In this document: positions 7,186 to 14,233 of the stretch, in pieces | Layout of the letters: every line of letters begins with the position of its first letter | Position numbering within the stretch: the stretch's first letter is position 1 | NCBI GenBank assembly: GCA_937967705.1 | Contig: CALCJG010000290.1 | Coordinates: forward strand, 1 to 14,695 | Direction of reading: 5' to 3' | Length of the DNA: 14,695 nucleotides | From: an uncultured Spirochaetia bacterium | Lineage (GTDB): Bacteria; Spirochaetota; UBA4802; JAGODF01 | Program-made: the position numbers and the translations under genes | Notes under the pieces: model-generated | The model's input: the letters and a program-made list of their open reading frames with translations, nothing else | What the model was told of the DNA's origin: nothing | Database searches by the model: none

Positions 7186-7920
7186 ATGAAAGAAGGGACA
7201 CTCTACGTCATAGCCACCCCCATAGGCAATCTGGAGGACATCACGCTCCGGGCCCTCTCGGTGCTGAGGGATGAGGTGGAGGTCATTTACTGCGAGGATA
7301 CCCGGCAAACCCGCAAGCTCCTGCAGCATTACGGCATCAAGGCGCCGGCCTATGCCCTTCACGCCCACAGCTCCGACAGCGTGATCGAGCGGGTCATCCG
7401 GACCCTGAAGGAAGGGCGTTCCGTTGCCTATATGACGGATTCCGGCACACCGGCCATCTCCGATCCCGGGAGTAAGCTGGTAAGCCGGGTCAGGCTGAAC
7501 GGTCTGACCGTCTCTCCCCTGCCGGGAGCGTCGGCAGTGAGCAGTATCCTTTCCGTATGCGGTTTTCCCGAAAAGGAGTTCCATTTTGCCGGTTTCCTGA
7601 GCAAAAAGGAGGGCCGCCGGCTCCGGGAACTGGAAACTCTGAGGACGTGCCGCTCCCTCATCATTCTCTACGAATCCCCCTACCGCATTAAAAAGCTCCT
7701 CAAGGCGGTTTCGGAGATATTTCCCGGCCGGGAAATCCTGATCGGCCGCGAGATGACCAAGCTCCACGAGGAATTCATCGCCGGTTCCATTGAGGAAATC
7801 ATGCAGAATCTGGACACACTCAAAGAGAAGGGGGAATTCACAGTCCTGATCCATAACGGGTCCCATGCCCGTTATGATGAGGAAGGGGGAACTGAGGAGG
7901 ATGAGGAGGGGGATCATTAA
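7186..7920 (+). CDS. rsmI: 16S rRNA (cytidine1402-2'-O)-methyltransferase RsmI
   Basis: Adds the 2'-O-methyl group to C1402 in the decoding centre of 16S rRNA. It has the tetrapyrrole-methylase fold: GTLYVIATPIGN (4-15), EDTRQTRKLL (38-46), DSGTPAISDPG (85-95) and PLPGASA (111-117), all signatures of RsmI. The length of 244 residues is slightly below that of many homologues. The C-terminus ends in an acidic tail (DEEGGTEEDEEGDH) encoded by GAGGA-like purine repeats, which looks specific to this lineage. The RBS is weak (AGGA 11 nt upstream). A possible -35 TTGGCA lies at 7123-7128, but no convincing -10 follows. Confidence 0.95.
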   Translation: MKEGTLYVIATPIGNLEDITLRALSVLRDEVEVIYCEDTRQTRKLLQHYGIKAPAYALHAHSSDSVIERVIRTLKEGRSVAYMTDSGTPAISDPGSKLVSRVRLNGLTVSPLPGASAVSSILSVCGFPEKEFHFAGFLSKKEGRRLRELETLRTCRSLIILYESPYRIKKLLKAVSEIFPGREILIGREMTKLHEEFIAGSIEEIMQNLDTLKEKGEFTVLIHNGSHARYDEEGGTEEDEEGDH

Positions 7921-7969
7921 CCTGCCGGACGGACCCGTTGAGGCACGGCCTCATCACCCCCCTTTTTTT
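7908..7969 (+). terminator. Possible terminator after rsmI
   Basis: A perfect small hairpin TGAGGC-ACG-GCCTCA (7939-7953) is followed after 9 nt by seven Ts (7963-7969). The intervening CCCCCC (7957-7962) can pair with GGGGG (7908-7912) at the end of the coding region, which would bring a stem against the U-tract. The architecture is imperfect. Confidence 0.35.
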
Positions 7970-8007
7970 ATTGCTCCTTTTGCTAGATTTTGATATCTTA
8001 CCTGTAG

Positions 8008-8026
8008 CGGTACGATTTATGTACCG
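8008..8026. repeat. Short inverted repeat upstream of flgM
   Basis: CGGTAC (8008-8013), 7 nt, GTACCG (8021-8026), a perfect 6-bp dyad about 60 bp upstream of the flgM -35. It may be a regulator site or a minor hairpin. Nothing else is recognised between 7970 and 8084 apart from a 19-codon frame that I do not support. Confidence 0.25.
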
Positions 8027-8084
8027 GGATGAAAAATATGAAAATGCCAAAAGAGGCAAATAACGTCAACTTTTCATTAAAGAA

Positions 8085-8113
8085 TTGACAAATTAATCCG
8101 ATAAATATATTAG
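8085..8113 (+). promoter_or_regulatory. Predicted sigma-70 promoter of flgM
   Basis: Consensus TTGACA (8085-8090) is followed 17 bp later by TATTAG (8108-8113); an alternative -10 TATATT lies at 8106-8111. It ends 20 bp before ATG 8134, giving a short leader with AGGGA 7-8 nt before the start. I see no sigma-28-type (TAAA...GCCGATAA) element here. Confidence 0.5.
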
Positions 8114-8133
8114 ATTATAAAAGGGATATCAAA

Positions 8134-8433
8134 ATGGTTATTGATAAGATTGGAAACATAAACAACATAATCGAACCCAAGAGTACGAAATCGGTTTCCA
8201 AATCAAAGGAAATCAGTAAAAACGACAAGGTGGAAATATCTTCCGAAGCCAAACAGGCGGCCGAGACAGCGAAGTATACACAGCTTGTAAAGGACACTCC
8301 CGATCCTGAAAGGGCCCAGAAGGTAAAGGACATTAAAACCCAGATTCAAAACGGGACATACACCAAATTCGAAGACGACAGTGTTCTGGAGATGGTAGCA
8401 GACCGTATCGCCGGTTACCTCTTGAAAAAGTAG
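8134..8433 (+). CDS. flgM: Anti-sigma-28 factor FlgM
   Basis: FlgM binds the flagellar sigma factor FliA and holds late flagellar genes off until the hook-basal body is complete, when it is exported in systems studied so far. This 99-residue protein fits: a polar, Lys/Ser-rich and probably disordered N-terminal half, the family linker DKVEISSEAK (about 31-40), and the helical sigma-binding C-terminus with PERAQKVKDIKTQIQNGTY then VADRIAGYLLKK. It stands alone with its own promoter and intrinsic terminator, not in a flagellar operon. The stop codon is TAG. A divergent FlgM-domain protein with another target cannot be excluded. Confidence 0.85.
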   Translation: MVIDKIGNINNIIEPKSTKSVSKSKEISKNDKVEISSEAKQAAETAKYTQLVKDTPDPERAQKVKDIKTQIQNGTYTKFEDDSVLEMVADRIAGYLLKK

Positions 8434-8476
8434 GTGTCGACAAAGAACAGTTTTCATACTTGTAATTTACTGAAAG

Positions 8477-8504
8477 AGCGGAGTATTTTATATCCGCTTT
8501 TTTT
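8477..8504 (+). terminator. Intrinsic terminator of flgM
   Basis: The stem AGCGGA (8477-8482) with TCCGCT (8493-8498) encloses an AT-rich loop that can add TA pairs, followed directly by a run of Ts to 8504. It ends only 9 bp before the next start codon. Confidence 0.8.
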
Positions 8505-8513
8505 ATTCTCGCC

Positions 8514-9689
8514 ATGATGGTAAAAAGTGTAAACATAGGGGTCACCCCGGATTATTATATCCCGACAGAGATGTTCGTCAGGGACGACATTCTGGCCGAG
8601 ATGGGCTCCATAATGCGCAAATACGGCTCCCGGGCCGTGCTGATCACCACAGCCCAGGACTTTCTCATCTTCCAAGATGTCGTGGAAAAGATATCCTCGG
8701 TCCTCAACGGCAGCGGCATCGGCTGTATCGTCTTCGACGAGCTCCCCCTCTATCCCAATACGGAATACATCGATTCCGCCTCCTACTTCGCCAAGAAAAC
8801 GAAATGCGACATGGTCATCGGTTTCGGGGGGATAGAGTCCATCAACGCAGCAAAGGCCATTTCCCTGCTGATCAACAATTATGTCTTCTGTGAGGAGATT
8901 TTCGAGACGTCACCTCCCTATCCTCCGGTCAATCTGATCACGGTGCCCTCCTACCCGCTTTTCGGTTTCGAGGTTCTCCCCATGCTCTATCTGACGGAAA
9001 TCCATGAGATGACCAAAAAGGTCTATTCCCAGGCCAATCTCTTTCCCCGGGCCACCATCGTCGACCCCAAGATCGCTCTCGCCATCGATGAAGAAACGAC
9101 CGCCAACACTGCCGTGAGCAGCCTGGCGATTTCGACGGAATCCGTCATCTCCAAACGCAATAACGGCCTCATCAACACCCTGGCCCTGAGGGCCATCGAC
9201 TTGACGTTCAAGAATCTCCCCATCGCCTACAAGGACCCCAAAAACTCCGGGGCAAGGCTTAACCTGGCTGCGGCCTCTATCATGTCAGGGATCGCCTTTT
9301 CCGTTGCGGAGCTTTCAGTATCCCTGGCGGTTTCTCTGGCCATCTCCTCCCGGATGAACCTCCCGGTGGAAAGCGCCATGGGGGTCATTCTGCCTCATAT
9401 CATGGAATACAACCTGACGGCCTCTCCGGGTAAATATGTTCAGATGTCCAAGGTCATGGATGAGGACGTGAAGGATATCACGGTTATCGAAGCGGCCATC
9501 AAGGCGGTGGAAGGGGTAAGGAAGATGGAGATCGATGTGGATATACCGCAGAGGCTCTCCCAGTTCGATATCCAGAAAACCGACCTATCAAGGATCGCCG
9601 AAATAGCCATCACCTATCCTTTTCTGGAACAGGCCCCTCGTCCCCTCACCAAGAACGAGATCGAAACCATCCTGATCGCCGCCTTTTGA
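8514..9689 (+). CDS. Iron-dependent alcohol dehydrogenase-fold protein lacking metal ligands, probable pseudoenzyme
   Basis: A 391-residue protein that aligns along its whole length with group III iron-ADHs such as FucO: YYIPTEMF N-terminus, MSGIAFS, VILPHIMEYN and the C-terminal helices. The active site is not conserved. Matching by eye to FucO Asp196, His200, His263 and His277, this protein has Ser202, Ile206, Leu271 and Val285. The nucleotide motif GGGS is GGIES (105-109), and the second NAD motif (PTTAGTAAEV in FucO) is PSYPLFGFEV (145-154). Fe/NAD redox activity is therefore unlikely; binding, scaffolding or a different chemistry is inferred. It is 3 nt upstream of larB, so it is presumably co-transcribed with larBC. 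ATG 8514 (or 8517) matches the family N-terminus but has no Shine-Dalgarno and lies just behind the flgM terminator; a weak promoter (TTGTAA 8460, TATTTT 8484) overlaps that terminator. Confidence 0.82.
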   Translation: MMVKSVNIGVTPDYYIPTEMFVRDDILAEMGSIMRKYGSRAVLITTAQDFLIFQDVVEKISSVLNGSGIGCIVFDELPLYPNTEYIDSASYFAKKTKCDMVIGFGGIESINAAKAISLLINNYVFCEEIFETSPPYPPVNLITVPSYPLFGFEVLPMLYLTEIHEMTKKVYSQANLFPRATIVDPKIALAIDEETTANTAVSSLAISTESVISKRNNGLINTLALRAIDLTFKNLPIAYKDPKNSGARLNLAAASIMSGIAFSVAELSVSLAVSLAISSRMNLPVESAMGVILPHIMEYNLTASPGKYVQMSKVMDEDVKDITVIEAAIKAVEGVRKMEIDVDIPQRLSQFDIQKTDLSRIAEIAITYPFLEQAPRPLTKNEIETILIAAF

Positions 9690-9692
9690 CCT

Positions 9693-10460
9693 ATGAACCG
9701 TGAACGAATAACGGATCTCCTAAAACGCTTCCGAGACGGCTCTGCTTCCCTCGAAGAGGCCCTGGAACAGCTTCATCAGCTCCCCTATGAGGATGTGGGA
9801 TTCGCCCGCATCGATCATCACCGAAGCCTTCGCTGGGGATTCCCGGAGGTCGTCTTCTGCCAGGGAAAGACCCCATTCCAGGTGGCCGTAATCGCCCAAA
9901 AGCTCAGCAACAAGGGTTCCAATTTCCTGGGCACCCGTGCTGGAAGAGACATCTTCGATGAGGTAAAAACAGTTCTACCCGAGGCGGTGTACAATGAGAC
10001 CGCTCGGACCATCACCCATGTACAGAGTGAAATCGTCCCCATTCCCGGCAATACACTGATCGTAACCGCGGGCACGTCGGATCTCCCCGTGGCCGAGGAA
10101 TGCCTGGTGACCGCCGGCATGCTGGGCCTCGATGTCAGCCTGATTGCCGATATCGGGGTGGCCGGCATACACCGGCTCTTCGACCGCAAGGCGGATTTGG
10201 ACCGCGCGGAGGTCATTATCGTGACGGCCGGCATGGAGGGAGCCCTCGCCTCTGTCGTAGCTGGCATGGTATCGGTACCCGTAATCGCCGTTCCCACTTC
10301 CATAGGATACGGCGCCTCCTTCGGCGGCATCACCCCTCTCCTGAGCATGCTCAATTCCTGTGTACCGGGAATCGCCGTCGTGAACATCGACAACGGTTTC
10401 GGCGCCGCCTTCCTGGCCTTCCGGATTTTAAAGAACCGTCCGGGAAACGCGGCGTCATGA
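9693..10460 (+). CDS. larB: Nickel-pincer cofactor biosynthesis protein LarB
   Basis: LarB carboxylates the pyridinium ring of nicotinic acid adenine dinucleotide and hydrolyses its phosphoanhydride, the first step to the nickel-pincer nucleotide of lactate racemase. The 255-residue sequence has the family N-terminal motif DHHRSLRWGFPEVVFCQGKT (41-60) and a PurE-like C-terminal domain with TAGTSDLPVAEE (125-136). Cys223 in NSCVPGI is the likely counterpart of the catalytic Cys221 of Lactiplantibacillus plantarum LarB. It starts 3 nt after the ADH-like gene without a clear Shine-Dalgarno and overlaps larC by 4 bp (ATGA), so expression is probably coupled. No larA or larE is in the window. Confidence 0.95.
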   Translation: MNRERITDLLKRFRDGSASLEEALEQLHQLPYEDVGFARIDHHRSLRWGFPEVVFCQGKTPFQVAVIAQKLSNKGSNFLGTRAGRDIFDEVKTVLPEAVYNETARTITHVQSEIVPIPGNTLIVTAGTSDLPVAEECLVTAGMLGLDVSLIADIGVAGIHRLFDRKADLDRAEVIIVTAGMEGALASVVAGMVSVPVIAVPTSIGYGASFGGITPLLSMLNSCVPGIAVVNIDNGFGAAFLAFRILKNRPGNAAS

Positions 10461-11638
10461 GCAGGACAGTCCTCTTCGACATCCAGGCAGGAGCCGCCGG
10501 AGATATACTCCTGGCATCCCTCATGGATGCCGGCCTGGACATGGATGCGTTGATTCAGGAGCTTCAGGGGCTAAGCATTGAATCGTGGAGCCTCTCCCCC
10601 CAAAGGATCACTCGTTACGGCCTCAGCGGGATGACCGCCGGCATTTCGGCCCCGGAGGAGAAGAGGCATCGCAACCTCCGGGACATCATAGACCTCCTCG
10701 CCGCTTCTATCCTCGCTCCATCAGTGAAGGAATCAGCGGAGGCCGTCTTTACCGCCCTTGCCCGGGCAGAAGCCGCCGTACACGGCATCCCCGTGGACGA
10801 AATCCACTTCCATGAAATCGGAGCAATGGACAGCATCATAGATATATGCGCCTTCTGTATCGCCCTGAAGCTCCTGAAGATCGACAAGGTCTGCTTCAAT
10901 GAAATCCCCCTGGGTACAGGAGAACTCAGAATCGCTCACGGCCGGCTGACGAACCCCGCCCCCGCCCTGCTGCAGCTGTCTAGGGGTTATCGGGTACACT
11001 ATACCGGCAGGGAGGGAGAGCTCATCACACCCACGGCGGCGGCCCTGCTGACCACGCTGGGAGTGCAGACGGCAGACATACCCATCCCCCTGAAACTGGA
11101 GGGATGCGGTACGGGTTTCGGCACACGGGATTACGGCTACCCCTCCTACACGCGGGCCCTGATCGGAGAAGAAGACTGCCTGCTCACGGACAGCCCCCTC
11201 CTCATTGAATGCAATATCGATGACATGAACCCCCAGATCTACCCCCCTCTGATGGATCGTCTCCTGGAGGAAGGGGCCCTGGACGTCTATCTCACGCCGG
11301 TTATCATGAAGAAAGGTCGCCCTGGAACGCTCCTGACGGTTCTCGCACCGGAAAACAGGATCAGCCCCCTCACGGAGATCATAATGCAGGAAACGACCAC
11401 GCTGGGAATACGCATCAATAAAACCGGACGAATGAAGCTCGATAGGGAATTCCGCTCGGTTACCCTCTTCGATAAGACCATCCGTATGAAGCTGGGATTG
11501 AAGGGGGATAAGATCATGAAGGTACAGCCTGAATTCGAGGACTGTCTGAAGGCGGCAAAGGCAAGCGGTCATTCTGTCAGGGAAATCATGGATATGGCCA
11601 GGGAAACCTTGTTAAGAGGAGTAAATAAAACGGAGTGA
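10457..11638 (+). CDS. larC: Nickel-pincer cofactor nickel insertase LarC
   Basis: LarC is the CTP-dependent cyclometallase that inserts nickel into the pincer precursor made by LarB and LarE. The product has 393 residues: FDIQAGAAGDILLASL (7-22), HFHEIGAMDSIIDI (117-130), LITPTAAALL (189-198), and the C-terminal domain from about 249 with IECNIDDMNPQ and VIMKKGRPGTLL. The true start is ATG 10457, overlapping the larB TGA; an open frame reaching back to 10100 inside larB is only frame shadow. Both domains lie in one uninterrupted frame, unlike L. plantarum, where LarC1 and LarC2 are joined by programmed frameshifting. It ends 13 bp from convergent cheW. Confidence 0.95.
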   Translation: MSRTVLFDIQAGAAGDILLASLMDAGLDMDALIQELQGLSIESWSLSPQRITRYGLSGMTAGISAPEEKRHRNLRDIIDLLAASILAPSVKESAEAVFTALARAEAAVHGIPVDEIHFHEIGAMDSIIDICAFCIALKLLKIDKVCFNEIPLGTGELRIAHGRLTNPAPALLQLSRGYRVHYTGREGELITPTAAALLTTLGVQTADIPIPLKLEGCGTGFGTRDYGYPSYTRALIGEEDCLLTDSPLLIECNIDDMNPQIYPPLMDRLLEEGALDVYLTPVIMKKGRPGTLLTVLAPENRISPLTEIIMQETTTLGIRINKTGRMKLDREFRSVTLFDKTIRMKLGLKGDKIMKVQPEFEDCLKAAKASGHSVREIMDMARETLLRGVNKTE

Positions 11639-11651
11639 AAAGCGGCCGGTT

Positions 11652-12116
11652 TTAAATCGTACTGAGTTCATCACCCGAAAAGATCTGGTCGATGTCCAGG
11701 ATGATAACAAAACCATCCTTGAGTTTGGCAATTCCTACGATATACCTGCCCGAAATACCCTTGACTATCGGCGGCGCCTGCTCGATATCCTTGGCATCCA
11801 CCTTGATGACATGACTCACCGTGTCGATTGCCAGAGCCACCTTTTTATTCTTGATGTCCACAACTATGGCCCTTTTGCCCTCGCTTTGAGCGCTTTCCTG
11901 TATCCCAAATCTTTTACTCAGATCGATAATGGGGATGACTCTTCCGCGCAGATCAATGACTCCCATAATATAGTCAGCTGATTTGGGCAGCTTGGTGATC
12001 TTCGCCAGCTTGAAGATCTCCTGTACTCTCAGAATCTCTATTCCATACTCTTCTTTCCCTATTTTAAAACAGACGATCTGAAGGGAATTGAGGGTTTTCT
12101 CTGCCTTTTCAATCAT
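11652..12116 (-). CDS. cheW: Chemotaxis coupling protein CheW
   Basis: CheW links methyl-accepting receptors to the histidine kinase CheA in chemotaxis arrays. The 154-residue sequence is one CheW domain: QIVCFKIGKEEYGIEILRVQEIF (13-35), ITKLPKSADYIMGVIDLRGRVIPIIDL (40-66), VALAIDTVSHVIKV, and the final SGRYIVGIAKLKDGFVIILDID. No CheA or receiver domain is attached and no other chemotaxis gene is adjacent, so it is an orphan copy or one of several paralogues. ATG 12116 has only a weak CCAGGT in front but matches the family N-terminus. Confidence 0.94.
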   Translation of the reverse strand: MIEKAEKTLNSLQIVCFKIGKEEYGIEILRVQEIFKLAKITKLPKSADYIMGVIDLRGRVIPIIDLSKRFGIQESAQSEGKRAIVVDIKNKKVALAIDTVSHVIKVDAKDIEQAPPIVKGISGRYIVGIAKLKDGFVIILDIDQIFSGDELSTI

Positions 12117-12250
12117 ATAAACCTGGCTATAAGTGAGATATCATCAATGGGCCTGGTCATGCTTTATAAGCTTCAGGGTCCCCGGCGGAATGGACGGGGG
12201 AAAATGGACAAACACAGCGCTTCAGCAGACCCGATACTGCATTATTCACT

Positions 12251-12278
12251 ATTATAAAGGGATGTGTGATCTTTTCAA
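12251..12278 (-). promoter_or_regulatory. Predicted strong promoter for cheW
   Basis: On the minus strand TTGAAA (12273-12278) and a perfect TATAAT (12251-12256) are 16 bp apart. The start near 12244 leaves a leader of about 128 nt to ATG 12116, with no confident structure. The rest of the 12117-12348 gap shows no gene. Confidence 0.6.
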
Positions 12279-12348
12279 GAAATAAATTAAATGATAGGAT
12301 ATTTTTCAGATATTTCCCCGACAACGTCAATAGAAGCCGTCAGGTCTT

Positions 12349-13068
12349 TTACTGAATGTAGTATCCGTAAATGTAGGAGACCATCCCCAGGAGGATAAAA
12401 AACAGCATTTTGAAGAAAAACGGATCGCGTCTTCTGATGAAGATATCGACAAAACCAAGAAGAACGCCAAAGACTGAAGCCACGATACCCATTGAGATGA
12501 AATCTCTTGTAAAATAGAAAAGAGCCAGGGAGAGAAATAATCCAATGGCAAAATCAACGGCATCTATGAGCTCAATACGGTTTCCTGTGGACGAACCCTC
12601 ATAGTATTCGCTTTCACCGTATTCCTCTTCCTTAAAATACTTCTTTCTGGTCTGTTCGAGCTCTTTTTTCCGAACGGCCATGCGCTTGGCCAGTTCTTCC
12701 TTGCTTTCGCCGATACCATAATTACGGTTGATGAGTTTGATTACTTCCCGGTTCGGGATGGAAGAAAAAATATCTACTATCTTGGCAAACTTCGAATCCA
12801 GACTGCAGGCCCTTCCGGTTGAGGCATTGCGCTCTGCGGTTATCTTACCGTTGTTGATGACCGCATAATAGGGAATCCCCCCATCTTCGGAGTCTTCAAG
12901 ATACAGGCGCACCCGTTTGTCCTTGGTGTTATAATCGACACGGATATAATCTCCGTTATCGGTATTGACATAAAGCGTACGCTGATAACCCCTGATCTCG
13001 GAAGGCCGCCTCTTCCAGGAAATCTTTTTTTCACCCTCTGTTCTGCTGCTTTTTCTCGGTCTTCTCAT
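12349..13068 (-). CDS. Membrane protein of unknown function with three C-terminal helices
   Basis: I do not recognise this 239-residue protein. It begins with a very basic stretch (about 1-27, no signal peptide), then a beta-rich region with TLYVNTDNGDYIRVDYNT and KRVRLYLEDSEDGG (about 30-65). A charged, probably coiled-coil segment of Glu, Lys and Arg (about 118-150) follows, and then three hydrophobic helices (AIGLFLSLALFYF, MGIVASVFGVLLGFVDIFI, MLFFILLGMVSYIYGYYI). The layout suggests a soluble N-terminal domain anchored in the inner membrane. It follows the bS22 terminator, so it should have its own promoter, though none is obvious; only ACGGGG precedes ATG 13068. Confidence 0.7.
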   Translation of the reverse strand: MRRPRKSSRTEGEKKISWKRRPSEIRGYQRTLYVNTDNGDYIRVDYNTKDKRVRLYLEDSEDGGIPYYAVINNGKITAERNASTGRACSLDSKFAKIVDIFSSIPNREVIKLINRNYGIGESKEELAKRMAVRKKELEQTRKKYFKEEEYGESEYYEGSSTGNRIELIDAVDFAIGLFLSLALFYFTRDFISMGIVASVFGVLLGFVDIFIRRRDPFFFKMLFFILLGMVSYIYGYYIQ

Positions 13069-13128
13069 GATACCCCGTCATTACTCAAGAAGCGGCAACA
13101 AGCATGACGCACAATAAACTGAAACCGT

Positions 13129-13172
13129 AAAAACAAAAGAGATTGGTCCCCGTCTACAGATACACCAATCTC
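13129..13172 (-). terminator. Intrinsic terminator after the bS22 gene
   Basis: On the minus strand GAGATTGGT (13172-13164) pairs perfectly with ACCAATCTC (13147-13139) around a 16-nt loop, then TTTTGTTTTT. It closes the hfq-SPFH-bS22 transcription unit. Confidence 0.85.
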
Positions 13173-13200
13173 CTTTACCGGTAATAATGCTCATAGTGCA

Positions 13201-13290
13201 CTATTTCTTCTTGTGGCGATTCTGCCTTCTTCTCTTCTTCCTCTTATGATTGGCAATTTTTTTTCTCTTTTTTTTCCTACCGCAGGGCAT
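13201..13290 (-). CDS. Small ribosomal protein bS22 (AURKAIP1/COX24-like), 29 residues
   Basis: A very short gene encoding MPCGRKKKRKKIANHKRKKR followed by nine more residues ending in RHKKK. Eighteen of 29 residues are Lys or Arg. The pattern MPxGKKRKRxKxxxHKRKKRxRKNRHKKK is that of the AURKAIP1/COX24 domain family, whose bacterial member bS22 is a small-subunit ribosomal protein described in mycobacteria and spirochaetes and related to mitochondrial mS38. It probably binds 16S rRNA near the decoding region. Support: AGGAG 6 nt before ATG 13290, a TAG stop, and an intrinsic terminator 28 bp downstream. It is 35 bp after the SPFH gene, perhaps co-transcribed. Confidence 0.85.
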   Translation of the reverse strand: MPCGRKKKRKKIANHKRKKRRRQNRHKKK

Positions 13291-13316
13291 ACAACACTCC
13301 TCATATTAATATTTTC

Positions 13317-13336
13317 ATCTTCGGTCTATCGAAGAT
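13317..13336 (-). repeat. Hairpin over the SPFH gene stop codon
   Basis: ATCTTCG (13336-13330 on the minus strand), six bases, CGAAGAT (13323-13317): a perfect 7-bp inverted repeat enclosing the TAG. No U-tract follows. It could serve as an mRNA processing or stability element between the SPFH and bS22 messages. Confidence 0.4.
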
Positions 13337-14213
13337 TGTCAATTTCATTCTTTTTTTTAGCCTTACCGGTCGAAGAGCTCTCATCAAGGTGAAATGGGAC
13401 ACCGTCTTTATCGGTAATAATCAGTTTGACGTTTCCGCCCAGCTTTTCGATATACATATATCGAAGGAGCAGAGGATTAGCCTTCACCAGCGCGGAAATC
13501 TCTTTGAGCTTTTCAATATTCTTACGATTGACAATTTCTTCCTTTTTTAAATTACCTTCCAATATTAGCAATTCTTTTTTGTTATTTTTTTCCAGGCTTC
13601 GCAACTCATCAAGATAGCGTATGCCGTCCTGATACGTCTTCACATCAGGAAGAAAGACAGCTCCTGCCAGCTCAAACCTGGTGAGCACAATCCCCATCAT
13701 GGAGCACTTCTCTTTCAGTCGACCATGCACAGCATCAATAATCCTGCTGCTTTCTTTTTCCAGCCTGTTCCGGTCATACCGGGGGGTAAAAAAAACCGCC
13801 AGATCCTTCGAAAAACACTCCTCCAGCAGTTTCTTCAGGCTGACATGGAAAAGACCCGCCTTGCGGTTAAAACTGACGGCATCCGCCATCAAATGAGCCG
13901 GATCTATCTCATACACAACATTTATGGGAATGGATACAGCATAAAGGGGACTTGCCAGATCTTCCAGGGGGGTGATGGGTATGTTAATCCGAAAAGTATC
14001 GATATTTTTCCGGTAAAACCTCTCGACCTTAACCCTCCAGAAAAGAAGGCTTTCAGGAACGAAGGAATACCCCTCACCCACAATCCTGATGAGTTTATCG
14101 CTCTCCCGGTCCTGAATAACCGCGAAACCTCCCTTGTCAATGATGACAAGTCCATTGTATGCAGTATATCCCAGAAGAACCAGTATTATTAGAGCTAAGA
14201 TTTTTTTCAACAT
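13326..14213 (-). CDS. SPFH/band-7 membrane protein, HflC/prohibitin-like
   Basis: A 295-residue protein with one N-terminal membrane anchor (about 4-20, ILALIILVLLGYTAYNG) followed by an SPFH-type domain: GGFAVIQDRESDKLIRIVGEGYSF resembles the first strands of prohibitins and HflK/HflC. A charged helical region (about 215-245) and KANPLLLRYMYIEKLGGNVKLIITD near the C-terminus match the oligomerisation end of the family. Relatives form large rings on membranes and control proteases such as FtsH; that role is inferred here. It lies 20 nt after hfq, and E. coli also has hflK and hflC downstream of hfq, though hflX is absent here. AGAGGA is only about 1 nt from ATG 14213, so TTG at the next codon may be the real start. 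Confidence 0.75.
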   Translation of the reverse strand: MLKKILALIILVLLGYTAYNGLVIIDKGGFAVIQDRESDKLIRIVGEGYSFVPESLLFWRVKVERFYRKNIDTFRINIPITPLEDLASPLYAVSIPINVVYEIDPAHLMADAVSFNRKAGLFHVSLKKLLEECFSKDLAVFFTPRYDRNRLEKESSRIIDAVHGRLKEKCSMMGIVLTRFELAGAVFLPDVKTYQDGIRYLDELRSLEKNNKKELLILEGNLKKEEIVNRKNIEKLKEISALVKANPLLLRYMYIEKLGGNVKLIITDKDGVPFHLDESSSTGKAKKKNEIDNLR

Positions 14214-14233
14214 ATCCTCTGCTTCTTTACAGA

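Noticed and set aside
8029..8088. A 19-codon frame upstream of flgM beginning MKNMKMPKEA
   Set aside because: It runs into the flgM -35 box, has no clear Shine-Dalgarno and no recognised family; chance is the simpler explanation.
10100..10456. An upstream extension of the larC frame inside larB
   Set aside because: Translation there is Arg/His/Pro-rich and without similarity to LarC; larB occupies this stretch, and ATG 10457 matches the LarC N-terminus.
11620..11660. Possible bidirectional terminator between larC and cheW (AAAACGG and CCGGTTTT)
   Set aside because: The stem needs a bulged base and lacks a separate U-tract beyond the stem on either strand; too weak to list.
12117..12200. A sigma-28-like promoter for cheW around TAAAG and GATGATA
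   Set aside because: Spacing and the -10 do not fit TAAA-N15-GCCGATAA, while a good sigma-70-type promoter lies upstream.
12195..12300. Short plus-strand frames between cheW and the membrane protein gene
   Set aside because: They overlap the cheW promoter and leader on the other strand and show no family pattern.
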